From positions 184,650 through 248,649 of the forward strand of contig JAVJTE010000027.1 in NCBI GenBank assembly GCA_040219025.1: a stretch of 64,000 nucleotides of DNA. Reading direction: 5' to 3'. Within the stretch, counting starts at the first letter, position 1; every line of letters starts with the position of its first letter. The notes under the pieces were generated by a model. That model was not told the origin of the DNA. It did no database searches and saw nothing but the letters and a program-made list of their open reading frames with translations. Position numbers and translations under genes: made by a program. The DNA comes from HT1-32 sp040219025 (GTDB lineage Bacteria > Pseudomonadota > Alphaproteobacteria > Rhodospirillales > HT1-32). Positions 7,701-16,147 of the stretch are shown here, piece after piece.

Positions 7701-8692
7701 CGCCTGCGATGTCCGAAGACCTGATGCTGATGGCGATGATCGCACTGGCGACGATGGCGATGATGCTGCTGGGCTATGTGATCTGGCAGGGTGTCGCGGG
7801 CAGCGAACGGCGGTTGCGCCGGCGCATTGCCGCGGTCCGGGGCGAGCGCCAGATGCAGGTTCAGACGCTGGCCAGCGTCCGCCGCGATGATGGTGAGGGC
7901 AAGGGCCATCCAATGCTGCAGGCGCTGTCGCAGATGATGCCCCGGCGCGAGAACCTGAAGCTGCGGCTTTCTGCTTCCGGCATTCGCCTGACCCCGGTCG
8001 GCTATCTCGTCGCCTCTGTTATCGTGGCGACGGGGATGCTGCTGTTCCTGATCTTCTGGGCCGGGCTGGCGGTGCCGCTGGCGGTGCCCGGGGCGGTGGC
8101 GGCGGGATTTGGTCTGCCTCATGCGGTGGTGGGCTTTCTGATCAGCCGGCGCCGGTCAAAATTTGCGGCGCGGTTTCCGGATGCCATCGACCTTATTGTA
8201 CGCAGCCTGAAGTCGGGCCTGCCGGTGACGGAAGCGATGATGGCCGTGGCCCGTGAAATGGATGACCCGATCGGTACCGAATTCCGCAAGGTCTGTGACG
8301 CGGTCCGGCTGGGCAAGCCGCTGGAAAAGGCGCTCTGGTCGATGGCTGACCGGCTGGAATCGACGGAGGTGAAGTTCTTCGTCATCAGCCTGTCAATCCA
8401 GCAGGAGACGGGCGGCAATCTGGCGGAGACACTGGATAACCTGTCCGACATCATCCGCCGCCGCCGCCAGATGAAGCTGAAGGTCGCGGCGATGTCGTCC
8501 GAGGCCAAAGCATCCGCGATCATTATTGGCTCGCTGCCCTTTGCCATGTTCACCATTCTCTATGTCATCAATCCTGACTACGTGACCCTGCTGCTGACCG
8601 ATGTCCGGGGGGTGATCATGACCGGGGTCGGCCTGTCGATGGTGGCGATGGGGGTCGCGGTGATGACAAAGATGGTCAGGTTCGAGATATGA
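7697..8692 (+). CDS. tadB: Type II secretion F-family membrane protein TadB
   Basis: 331-residue inner-membrane platform protein for the CpaF motor. An N-terminal membrane segment (about 8-30) is followed by a basic cytoplasmic stretch (SERRLRRRIAAVRGERQMQ), two membrane segments near 95-150, the T2SF domain (about 160-290, with FPDAIDLIVRSLKSGLPVTE and FFVISLSIQQETGGNLAETL) and two C-terminal membrane segments. It overlaps cpaF and tadC by 4 nt at each end, indicating coupled translation. TadB and TadC are thought to act as a pair. Confidence 0.94.
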   Translation: MTPAMSEDLMLMAMIALATMAMMLLGYVIWQGVAGSERRLRRRIAAVRGERQMQVQTLASVRRDDGEGKGHPMLQALSQMMPRRENLKLRLSASGIRLTPVGYLVASVIVATGMLLFLIFWAGLAVPLAVPGAVAAGFGLPHAVVGFLISRRRSKFAARFPDAIDLIVRSLKSGLPVTEAMMAVAREMDDPIGTEFRKVCDAVRLGKPLEKALWSMADRLESTEVKFFVISLSIQQETGGNLAETLDNLSDIIRRRRQMKLKVAAMSSEAKASAIIIGSLPFAMFTILYVINPDYVTLLLTDVRGVIMTGVGLSMVAMGVAVMTKMVRFEI

Positions 8693-9678
8693 CCCTGGCC
8701 GATTACCTGCCTGCGGCTTTCGGTCCCGATGATCTTGCGGTGCTGATGGCGGCATTCGGGGCGCTGTCGGCGATGGTGGTTGTCTGGCGGGCGCTGCTGG
8801 TGCGCGATCCCTCGACCCGGCGGATCCGCGCGGTCGCCGGGGAGCGCGCGGCACTGCGGGCAAAGCGGCTTGACCCGGTTGCGGCAGACCGCCGGTTTGG
8901 CGGCCTCCGGGAGGAAAGTCTCGGTCTGATGCGCCGGGTCATCGAACGCTTCAACCTGCGCCGCTCGGAACAGGGCCGGACCGCCGAATTCCGGCTGGCC
9001 CGGGCGGGCTGGCGCTCCCGCGATGCCATGGTCGCCTATCTGTTCTTTCGCCTCAGCCTGCCCTTTGCCTTCGGTGTGCTGGCGGTCAGTGCGATCTATC
9101 TGCTGGAAGTCTATCCGGTCAAGGCGGCCTTTCGTCCGGCGATCTGTTTCACGGCAGTGATTTTTGGCTATCTGCTGCCCGGCCTGATCGTGAAGAACCA
9201 GGGCGACAAGCGCGAGCAGGCGCTGCGCAAGGCGCTGCCGGACGGCCTCGACCTGCTGGTGATCTGTGCCGAGGCGGGGCTCAGCCTGGATGCGGCACTG
9301 ACCCGGGTTGCCCGTGAAATCGCCCCCTCGACGCCGGAACTGGCAGAGGAGATCGCGCTGACGGCGGCCGAACTGTCATTCCTGCCGGACCGTCGCAAGG
9401 CGCTGCAGAATTTGACATTGAGGGCACCGATGCCGGAAGTCTCCGGTCTGGTCAATACCCTGATCCAGACCGAGCGTTATGGCACACCGCTGACCCGGTC
9501 GCTGCGTGTACTGGCGGCGGAATTCCGGAACGAGCGGCTGATGCGGGCCGAGGCAAAGGCGGCGCGGCTGCCGGCCACCCTGACCCTGCCGCTGATCCTG
9601 TTCATCCTGCCGCCGCTGTTCATCGTGCTGATCGGCCCGGCGATCCTTCAGGCGGTCGATGCCTTTGCAAAGATGTAG
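8689..9678 (+). CDS. tadC: Type II secretion F-family membrane protein TadC
   Basis: 329-residue partner of TadB. An N-terminal membrane segment is followed by a cytoplasmic basic region, a membrane hairpin near residues 115-165, the T2SF domain (about 180-300; LPDGLDLLVICAEAGLSLDA and TLIQTERYGTPLTRSLRVLA) and a final hydrophobic pair (LPLILFILPPLFIVLIGPAI). It is the last gene of the visible tad operon; no tadD-type TPR gene or further tadE follows before the LysR gene at 9771. Confidence 0.94.
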   Translation: MTLADYLPAAFGPDDLAVLMAAFGALSAMVVVWRALLVRDPSTRRIRAVAGERAALRAKRLDPVAADRRFGGLREESLGLMRRVIERFNLRRSEQGRTAEFRLARAGWRSRDAMVAYLFFRLSLPFAFGVLAVSAIYLLEVYPVKAAFRPAICFTAVIFGYLLPGLIVKNQGDKREQALRKALPDGLDLLVICAEAGLSLDAALTRVAREIAPSTPELAEEIALTAAELSFLPDRRKALQNLTLRAPMPEVSGLVNTLIQTERYGTPLTRSLRVLAAEFRNERLMRAEAKAARLPATLTLPLILFILPPLFIVLIGPAILQAVDAFAKM

Positions 9679-9770
9679 GCGGAGAGAAGCGAGTGACCGC
9701 TTGATTGCCGGTTAAATCTCACGCAACACTTATGTCTATCGTTGCGTTTTGCTTAACTGGAACGGTCTTC

Positions 9771-10703
9771 ATGAACGTCAAGGCTCTCAGGGCTTTCTGT
9801 CTGGTGATGCGTCATGGCAACCTGGTCGGGGCGTCGGAAGATTTGAATCTGAGCCAGCCCGCGGTCAGTCGCCTGATCAGCGGTCTGGAGGCGAGCCTGC
9901 ATCTGACGCTGTTCCATCGTGACAAGCGCAGCCTGCGTCCGACCTATCAGGGGCGTGCCTTCTTTCGCGAGGCATCGCGCATTCTCTCAGGGATCGAGCG
10001 ATTGCAGGATATCGCGCGGGAGATTGATTCCGGCAGGAACGAGCATCTTCGGGTGGTGGCGATGTCGCGGATGGCAAACACGCTGGCAGCCCCGGCGGCG
10101 GGACTGTTCGCACGGCGCTATCCGGATGTGCCGCTGACCATCGAGATGTATCATCGCCGGGATATGGAACGCTGGCTTGCCCGGCGGGAATTTGACCTCG
10201 GGCTGGAGCCGCTGCCTGTCGATAATCCCGGTCTGCGGGTGACACCGCTCTGCCGGGGTACTGCCGTCGCCATTATTCCGGAAGACTGGGACCTTGCCGG
10301 CCAAGAGGTGATTGCCATTGAGGAACTGGCCTCCCGTCCGCTGATTGCACTGATGCCGGATACGCTTTTGCAGGGGCAGACCGATGCGATGTTCGCCAAT
10401 GCCGGGTTGCAGGCAACAACGCGGATGCGGGTTTCCTCCTCTGCACTTGCCTGTTCACTGGCGGCGGAGGGGCTGGGTTATGCCATTACCGATCCCTTTA
10501 CCGGCAATCAGCAACGGGCAGGCGTTGTGAAACGGCATGTTGAGCCGGCTTTTCGCATGGATTTCGGTGTTGTCTGGCCGATTGATGCAGAACCGACCCC
10601 GACCGCGCTGGCTTTCAGCGACTGCGTCCGGGATGTGGTCAGGGGCGTTGGTCAGGGTATTGTGCTGCTCGACCAGGAGGACACTGCCCCGGCCGGGCAC
10701 TGA
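9771..10703 (+). CDS. LysR family transcriptional regulator
   Basis: About 310 residues. The N-terminal winged HTH (residues 1-60) is clear: NVKALRAFCLVMRHGNLVGA then LNLSQPAVSRLISGLE. The rest is a LysR effector-binding domain. ATG 9771 is chosen, with GGAACGG upstream; a TTG at 9705 would add 22 residues before the HTH that do not fit the family. Its stop abuts the stop of the convergent hydrolase with no spacer. It is not divergent from any obvious target, so its regulon cannot be inferred. Confidence 0.92.
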   Translation: MNVKALRAFCLVMRHGNLVGASEDLNLSQPAVSRLISGLEASLHLTLFHRDKRSLRPTYQGRAFFREASRILSGIERLQDIAREIDSGRNEHLRVVAMSRMANTLAAPAAGLFARRYPDVPLTIEMYHRRDMERWLARREFDLGLEPLPVDNPGLRVTPLCRGTAVAIIPEDWDLAGQEVIAIEELASRPLIALMPDTLLQGQTDAMFANAGLQATTRMRVSSSALACSLAAEGLGYAITDPFTGNQQRAGVVKRHVEPAFRMDFGVVWPIDAEPTPTALAFSDCVRDVVRGVGQGIVLLDQEDTAPAGH

Positions 10704-11537
10704 TCATGACCTGCTTTCGACGTTACGGATAAATTCCGTTATCACTTCGGTGAACAGTGCCGGCTCTTCCGTCGGCATCATGTGACTGCAATGGGGCATG
10801 ACCAGCAGGCCGGCATTCGGGGCGGTGCGCTTGATCATCAGGCTGCCTTCCAGACAACCGTCATCATCATCGCCGGCAATCACGAACAGCGGTGGCCGGA
10901 AGGCGGCCAGCCCGTCCCGCATATCCTGCAGGGTCGGTCGTTTCATCTGCAGGTTTTCCATGGTCAGCGCATGGCCGAGCCCGGAATGTTCTGCCATCCG
11001 GTCGACAAAGGCCTGAAACCCGACCGGGTCTTTCCGGGCAAAGGTCTTGCGCATGTCGGCGGCGCCGTACAGGGCAGCGGATTCCGCCATGGGCAGGCTG
11101 CGGAACATCTCTGCGACCGCCTTCATTTCAACTTCGGCGGTCTGGCGGGCAGCGGGGTCAGAACCGTATCCGACACCGGCGGCAACCACCGACCGGCAGC
11201 GGTCACTGTGGCGGATTCCCATATGCAGGGCAGTGTAGGCCCCCATCGAATGGCCGACGATATGCGCCGCTGCGATCCCCAGCGCGTCAAGCAGGGCAAC
11301 GGCATCAGCCAGTACGATGTCCTGGGAATAGGCCTCCGCCCCTTCCGGCACATCGGAGGGGGGATAGCCGCGGGCATTGTAGGTGATGCAGCGATGGGTC
11401 CGTGACAGGCGGCGGACCTGATAGTCCCATTGCCGCATGTCACCGGCAAATTCATGAATGAACAGGATCGGCTGGCCCGCGCCAGAGTCTTCGACCTGCA
11501 GCTCGACACCGTCAGAGACCTGTACTCTTGTCAGCAT
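10704..11537 (-). CDS. Alpha/beta hydrolase
   Basis: 277-residue cytoplasmic alpha/beta-hydrolase fold protein. The oxyanion region is ILFIHEFAGDMRQWDYQV, the nucleophile elbow is GHSMG (Ser97), the acid is probably in FVIAGDDDDG and the catalytic His in MPHCSHMMPTEEP. It resembles the 3-oxoadipate enol-lactonase/haloperoxidase-like branch, but the substrate cannot be assigned. Convergent with the upstream LysR gene and tail-to-tail with it. Confidence 0.88.
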   Translation of the reverse strand: MLTRVQVSDGVELQVEDSGAGQPILFIHEFAGDMRQWDYQVRRLSRTHRCITYNARGYPPSDVPEGAEAYSQDIVLADAVALLDALGIAAAHIVGHSMGAYTALHMGIRHSDRCRSVVAAGVGYGSDPAARQTAEVEMKAVAEMFRSLPMAESAALYGAADMRKTFARKDPVGFQAFVDRMAEHSGLGHALTMENLQMKRPTLQDMRDGLAAFRPPLFVIAGDDDDGCLEGSLMIKRTAPNAGLLVMPHCSHMMPTEEPALFTEVITEFIRNVESRS

Positions 11538-11618
11538 CGCAATGCCCCGGTCGTCAGTGGAGCCCCATCAGTCTGCGTCACGGAGTTTGCGGGCGCAGAC
11601 TGACAGAATTCCGAGTTC

Positions 11619-11945
11619 CTATTTCTTGGTAGCTGCAGGGCGTACCGGCAGCGGACGCAGCGACATGCCGGTCGGGGCCTGATCCATGGTCACCAGCGGA
11701 GCGCGAACCCAGTGCGGGCCTTCAGCGCTGGTTTGCAGCACCCAGGTGCGGCCATAGCGGGTATCGAGCAGGATGGTGACCCGCAATCCCGGGTCGCCGA
11801 TCTCGCCTTCCAGAATGGTATAGCGACCGTTGTCCAGCGGACCTTCGTTGGAAGGTGTAGCCGGGGGCGTGGCCTGGGCGAAAGCGGGCAGTGTCAGCGT
11901 GGCCGAAAGAAGCAGAGCCGCAGCAAGTGTAACAAATCTGATCAT
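11619..11945 (-). CDS. Small exported protein, function unknown
   Basis: 108 residues with a good Sec signal peptide ending PAFA-Q near residue 24. The mature part is short (about 84 residues), with a Pro/Thr-rich start and a beta-rich core (TILEGEIGDPGLRVTILLDT, GRTWVLQTS). No family was recognised; it looks like a small periplasmic protein. Its neighbours on the same strand give no functional hint. Confidence 0.7.
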   Translation of the reverse strand: MIRFVTLAAALLLSATLTLPAFAQATPPATPSNEGPLDNGRYTILEGEIGDPGLRVTILLDTRYGRTWVLQTSAEGPHWVRAPLVTMDQAPTGMSLRPLPVRPAATKK

Positions 11946-12060
11946 CGAAAATTCCCGGGCATGACCCCTGATCTGGTGACCTCACCAGCAGGGCGGATGC
12001 GTTTGATTTCACCGATGTTATACGTTTCCGGCATTCCCGTCGATAGCCGAGCTGTTCACA

Positions 12061-12714
12061 CTAGCGTAAGGGAACCGACAGATAGACGCCGAATTCTGCG
12101 CCGACATCGCAGCTGACCCGGGCATGAACCCGGCCCTGCCGGTCGAGGAAACGCTGGCTGTCGGTCACCGGGAAAATGCCCTCATGCCAGATGCCGGGAT
12201 GGATATAGAGCCCGCGCGTGCCGTCACAGCGAAAGGCGACCAGCCTGTCCGGGGTCAGGTCGTCGCCGGGCTGGGCGACAGGCACGACGAAGGGCTTGTT
12301 GTCGAGCGGGAAAAACATCTGGCCGCCATCCGGGTGATAGTTGAGATGCCAGAGCAGGACCTTCTCGCGCGGGGCGGTCTGGCGCTCGGCGGAAGCCGTC
12401 TGCGGATCGGTCGACCAGCCCAGAACATAGTTGCCGCCGACAGCTTCGTTGGCGCCATAGAGCACATCACCCCGCCAGTCGCCGTGGAAGATGCCTTCCG
12501 TGACACCGCCTTCATCACCGCTGTCCTCATCCACCGGGCGCCATCCCTGTGCCGGCCAGCGCACGATCTCCACCGCACAGTCCGCCGGATCATCGACCAT
12601 CCGGCCATAGCCCCGGACGTTTTCATCCGTCGCCTCGACAAGCGGCACATCGAACAGCGGCAGACTGGGTTTTTCGGCGGGATCGAAGAGATAGACGGGG
12701 GCCGCGACATTCAT
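12061..12714 (-). CDS. Ureidoglycolate lyase (AllA) superfamily protein
   Basis: 217-residue cupin-like protein. The C-terminal half has the AllA-type features LDNKPFVVPVAQPGDDLTPD, a later FRCDGTRGLYIHPGIWHEGI and VSCDVGAEFGVYLSVPL, resembling the E. coli AllA layout around its HxxxWHH motif. It is longer than AllA (about 160 residues) and not beside allantoin genes, so ureidoglycolate lyase activity is only a family-level suggestion. Its start overlaps no other gene; the upstream 324-bp gap holds a palindromic repeat and nothing coding that I can support. Confidence 0.72.
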   Translation of the reverse strand: MNVAAPVYLFDPAEKPSLPLFDVPLVEATDENVRGYGRMVDDPADCAVEIVRWPAQGWRPVDEDSGDEGGVTEGIFHGDWRGDVLYGANEAVGGNYVLGWSTDPQTASAERQTAPREKVLLWHLNYHPDGGQMFFPLDNKPFVVPVAQPGDDLTPDRLVAFRCDGTRGLYIHPGIWHEGIFPVTDSQRFLDRQGRVHARVSCDVGAEFGVYLSVPLR

Positions 12715-12830
12715 CGGATGCTCCTGCGGAAATGCTCAGGCCAAAGATAGGGCAGGGCAAGACGGGAATAAACCGGAAGGTTGCGTCTGGCGTCATGCAA
12801 GCCCCGCCTTCTCAAGTTACCACCCCGCTC

Positions 12831-12930
12831 CTCATCCTGAACCCGTTTGGGGATCCCATGCTATTTGCCTGAGCTTATACAGACAGGCCAAGGCCGGTCT
12901 CACGAGGTCCCCAAACGGGTTCAGGACGAG
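12831..12930. repeat. Intergenic palindromic element (23-bp arms)
   Basis: Arms at 12831-12853 and 12908-12930 are inverted copies with one mismatch, starting CTCATCCTGAACCCGTTTGG on the left. The preceding AAGTTACC and the CTCATCCTGA core resemble the elements at 23491-23620 and 40607-40732, so this appears to be a divergent member of the same family. It could form a long RNA hairpin in the gap between the AllA-like gene and the lipoprotein gene. The rest of this 324-bp gap (12715-13038) shows nothing identifiable. Confidence 0.8.
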
Positions 12931-13038
12931 GGGGTAGAATATCAGGTGGCCGAACGGTCATTTTCTTGCGACTGGTGATAAGCGGGAGAGGCCCCCTATA
13001 TTATAAGGCAACAGGTACAATGCCAGGAGCCAGTCTCA

Positions 13039-13458
13039 ATGTATGTTTCCGTGCAATCTGTCGTTCTGGCGGGGATGATGTCGCTGCTGCTGGCGGCCTG
13101 TGCGTCCGACGATGCGCGTGATCCGTTTCCGGAGCAATGGCACCGTCAGCTGACCGGGGTCTATGACGGCACACTGATCAGTGGCGGCAAGGAGGAACGG
13201 GTGACGACACGGCTGCTGTCACAGCCGGACGGCCGCGTTGTCGGGGTGTATTTCTTTACGGTACGCGACAGCAACGATACCGGTTCGCTGACCGATTGCC
13301 GGGCCGACGGTTTCGGTGACCTGTCCTGTATCTGGACCGACAAGTTCGGGTCGGGGCCGGTGCGTCTGAAATTCAGTGATGACCTCGACAGGTTCAGCGG
13401 TACCTGGGGAACCACCGAACTGAAGCCGGATTACTTCTGGAACGGCAAGCGGAACTGA
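13039..13458 (+). CDS. Putative lipoprotein, function unknown
   Basis: 139 residues beginning with a lipoprotein signal whose lipobox LLAAC places the Cys at residue 21. The mature portion (about 118 residues) is beta-rich: WHRQLTGVYDGTLISGG, GRVVGVYFFT and RFSGTWGT repeat a Gly/Tyr-rich pattern typical of small beta-barrel lipoproteins. No family name was recognised. It ends 13 bp before a LysR gene and may be co-transcribed with it. Confidence 0.75.
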   Translation: MYVSVQSVVLAGMMSLLLAACASDDARDPFPEQWHRQLTGVYDGTLISGGKEERVTTRLLSQPDGRVVGVYFFTVRDSNDTGSLTDCRADGFGDLSCIWTDKFGSGPVRLKFSDDLDRFSGTWGTTELKPDYFWNGKRN

Positions 13459-13471
13459 GGGTCTTGAGGCG

Positions 13472-14407
13472 ATGAATATCCGGTTTCTGGAATCCTTCTT
13501 CCTGCTGTCGCAGAACCACAGCTTTCGCAAGGTGGCGGAAATTCAGGGGACGACCCAGCCGGCGATCTCGGCTCGGGTAAGGTCGCTGGAGGAAGAGCTC
13601 GGGGTGCGGCTGTATCATCGCGACCAGCGCAGCTTTGTGCTGACCCCGGAAGGCGAGGAGGTGTTGAAAACCGCGGCATCGATCCTGCGGGATTATGCCT
13701 CGCTGAAGGCGACATTTCAGAATGCCGGCGATATCCGGGGGACGGTACGACTGGGTGTGGTTGATGCCGTCGCCCGCACCTGGCTGCCGGATCTGATTCG
13801 TCGTCTGCGTGAGGATTATCCGGACCTGATTGTCGAAATGGCGGTCGACAGCACCGAGACCCTGCGCCAGCAGGTGCGCGACGGCCGGCTGTCGCTGGGG
13901 GTCGGGATTCAGCCGCTAGACGAAATGGATACGGTCAACAGGGCGCTCTGCCAGTATGACATGGCCTGGGTGACAAGCCCCGGACTGCTGGCCGGTCGCA
14001 AGCGTATCAGCAGCCAGGATCTCGCGGATCTGCCGCTGATCGAATATGCACCGGGGTCGCCGCCCGGCCAGCTGCAATCCGCCTATTTCGTCGAAGCGGC
14101 GGCGACGCCGCACCACATCAATGTCTCGAATTCGATGTCGACGATGATCCAGCTGGCGGTTGCCGGGCTGGGGGTGGCCGCAATTCCGCCCGCCGCGATT
14201 GACCGGCATCTGTCGACAGGGCTGCTGGTCGAAATGCCGGTTGTCCGGCCCTTCAGCCCGATCACCTTCTATCTGTTCTACAAGGAAATTCCGGACAGCC
14301 AGATCGTCCGCGCAGTCGCTGCACAGACCATCGCCTCCGCCGATGCCTTTGCCCTGAAGCATCCGCGTGCCCGGGTCTCGCCGGACCGGGAACAGGCGAC
14401 GGGTTGA
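13472..14407 (+). CDS. LysR family transcriptional regulator
   Basis: 311 residues. HTH at 1-60 (NIRFLESFFLLSQNHSFRKV, then IQGTTQPAISARVRSLEEEL), followed by an effector-binding domain with GTVRLGVVDAVARTW and a family-typical VAGLGVAAIPPAAI near the C-terminus. The next gene in the same direction begins a DUF3830/ABC-importer operon, and two palindromes lie in the gap between them, so this regulator probably controls that operon. The effector is unknown. Confidence 0.93.
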   Translation: MNIRFLESFFLLSQNHSFRKVAEIQGTTQPAISARVRSLEEELGVRLYHRDQRSFVLTPEGEEVLKTAASILRDYASLKATFQNAGDIRGTVRLGVVDAVARTWLPDLIRRLREDYPDLIVEMAVDSTETLRQQVRDGRLSLGVGIQPLDEMDTVNRALCQYDMAWVTSPGLLAGRKRISSQDLADLPLIEYAPGSPPGQLQSAYFVEAAATPHHINVSNSMSTMIQLAVAGLGVAAIPPAAIDRHLSTGLLVEMPVVRPFSPITFYLFYKEIPDSQIVRAVAAQTIASADAFALKHPRARVSPDREQATG

Positions 14408-14418
14408 TAAAATAATAT

Positions 14419-14445
14419 GATCGGTCGATCCAAATTATGAATTTG
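14419..14445. promoter_or_regulatory. Two adjacent palindromes, candidate LysR operator
   Basis: GATCG-GT-CGATC (14419-14430) is followed immediately by CAAATT-ATG-AATTTG (14431-14445), a perfect 6-bp inverted repeat. The second overlaps a TTGACC -35-like hexamer (14443-14448). LysR regulators usually bind dyads of T-N11-A form next to a -35 box, and the adjacent upstream gene is a LysR regulator, so this is a reasonable operator candidate. Confidence 0.5.
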
Positions 14446-14581
14446 ACCTTATCACTTAATTCCGGCTCGATATCTGCTTATCGTCCGTGCCATTGAGCGG
14501 GGCCTGCGTCCGGGAAACCGACCGGTATCCGGCCAGTCCGATCATTTCCGGACAAACGTATGACAGGAAACCGGAGCGCAA

Positions 14582-15055
14582 ATGTCCGACAAGAATCTGG
14601 CGATTGAATTTACCGCCCATAAAAAGGTCTTCCCGATTATCCTTGACTGGGAAGCAACACCGATCACATCGAAAACCCTGTGGACTGCGATGGCCAGGCC
14701 GGTCTCGATGACGGCATTTCATGCCATGTTTGCCGGTCCGGAAATCATGATGGGACTGCCGGAAGAGGCCCACAGCTTTGACCCGACAAGCATCCCGAAT
14801 GAAAACCAGACCTGTTTTCCGGGGCCGGGAGATTGTCTTTGGTATTATCAGGGCAAGTACCAGATGAAAGGTCTGCCCGATGAGCTGTGGGAGATCGGGA
14901 TATTTTATGATGACGGCGGTCGCACCTTCGGCCCGCTTGGATGGACCCCGGTCAATATTTTCGGCAAGATCGGGGGAGATCTTGATGATTTCGCCGCGAC
15001 CTGCCGCGCCATCCGTGTGGATGGTGCAAAAGACGTGCTGCTGCGCCAGGCATAG
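14582..15055 (+). CDS. DUF3830 family protein
   Basis: 157 residues of the DUF3830 family, predicted to have a cyclophilin-like fold. Visible family features are the AFHAMFAGPEIMMGLP stretch, FPGPGDCLWYYQGKYQ and a late WTPVNIFGKI. No catalytic activity is established for the family; members often occur next to transporters and amidohydrolases. Here it precedes a complete ABC importer by 33 bp and shares its orientation, so it may bind or act on the imported substrate. The assignment rests on remembered family patterns. Confidence 0.7.
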   Translation: MSDKNLAIEFTAHKKVFPIILDWEATPITSKTLWTAMARPVSMTAFHAMFAGPEIMMGLPEEAHSFDPTSIPNENQTCFPGPGDCLWYYQGKYQMKGLPDELWEIGIFYDDGGRTFGPLGWTPVNIFGKIGGDLDDFAATCRAIRVDGAKDVLLRQA

Positions 15056-15088
15056 GCGTAACTGAATCCTTGAACCCAGGAGACGACA

Positions 15089-16129
15089 ATGCTGACACGA
15101 CGTAACTTCACTGCTGCCCTTGCTGCCGGTGCGGCGCTTATCGCGACACCGGTGCTGGCCCAGGACACCCTGATCATCAACTCGTTTGGTGGTTCCTATG
15201 AGAAGACCCACCGTGATCTGGTGATTACCCCGTTCGAGAAAGAATACGGCGTGACGGTCAAGGTCGTCACCGCCTACTCCGCCGATACGCTGGCCCAGCT
15301 TCGGGCGCAGAAGGAAAACCCGCAGTTCGATGTGGTGCATTTCTCGGGCGGTCTTGAAACCGTTGCGGCCTCGGAGGGTCTGCTGGCCCCGATCAAGCCG
15401 GAAGAGCTCTCGAACTACGGCCAGATGTACCCGTTTGCCGTTGCCGATATCGGCAAGGGTGTCGGCCCGATGTACAAGGTTGCGGCCATCGGCCTGCTGT
15501 ATAATACGGAACAGGTCAGCCCGGCCCCGACCAGCTGGATGGATCTGACCAACCCGGCCTACGCCAAGAACGTGCTGCTGACCGATGCCGCGGCCAACAC
15601 TTACGGCATGCTGGGTATGCTGATGATGAACAAGGTCAGCGGCGGAACGCTGGATGATGTCCAGCCGGGCCTCGACTTTGTCGGCAAGCTGCTGGATGGC
15701 GGCGCGACGGTGGTTTCCAAGTCGCCGGAAATTCAGCAGAACTTTGCCCAGGGCTCGGCCTGGATTGCACCTTACGCACAGGACTATGCCTTTACCCTGA
15801 CCAAGGCCGGTCTGCCGGTGAAGTTCGTGCAGCCGAAAGAGGGTGCGGCATTTGCCCCGATCACGGTCAATCTGGTTGCGGGCCGTGATAACCGCGATCT
15901 GGCGCTGAAGTTCATCGATTTCTCGATCCGTGCGGAAGCCTCGAAAGGCTGGGCCGAGGCGCTGCGTTATTCGCCCACCAACAAGGAAGCGAAGCTGCCG
16001 GATGATGTGGCATCGCAGGTTGTCTATGGCGAGGAAGCGGCAAAGAACCTCGTCGGCTTCGACCCGATCAAGATCGGTGACGAACGCGCCAAATGGAACG
16101 AGGCCTGGAAACGCCTCGTCGCCAGATAA
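15089..16129 (+). CDS. ABC transporter substrate-binding protein, spermidine/putrescine type
   Basis: 346 residues. The leader MLTRRNFTAALAAG has a twin-arginine-like RRNF motif and ends at VLA-Q near residue 25, so Tat or Sec export to the periplasm is likely. The mature protein follows the PotD/extracellular solute-binding family 1 pattern, with INSFGGSYEKTHRDLVITPF, QFDVVHFSGG and GLLYNTEQV. Followed by two permeases and an ATPase, forming a full importer. Polyamine, amino acid or another small cation is possible; the ligand is not determinable here. Confidence 0.9.
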   Translation: MLTRRNFTAALAAGAALIATPVLAQDTLIINSFGGSYEKTHRDLVITPFEKEYGVTVKVVTAYSADTLAQLRAQKENPQFDVVHFSGGLETVAASEGLLAPIKPEELSNYGQMYPFAVADIGKGVGPMYKVAAIGLLYNTEQVSPAPTSWMDLTNPAYAKNVLLTDAAANTYGMLGMLMMNKVSGGTLDDVQPGLDFVGKLLDGGATVVSKSPEIQQNFAQGSAWIAPYAQDYAFTLTKAGLPVKFVQPKEGAAFAPITVNLVAGRDNRDLALKFIDFSIRAEASKGWAEALRYSPTNKEAKLPDDVASQVVYGEEAAKNLVGFDPIKIGDERAKWNEAWKRLVAR

Positions 16130-16147
16130 GCAGAGACGGCGCGACAG

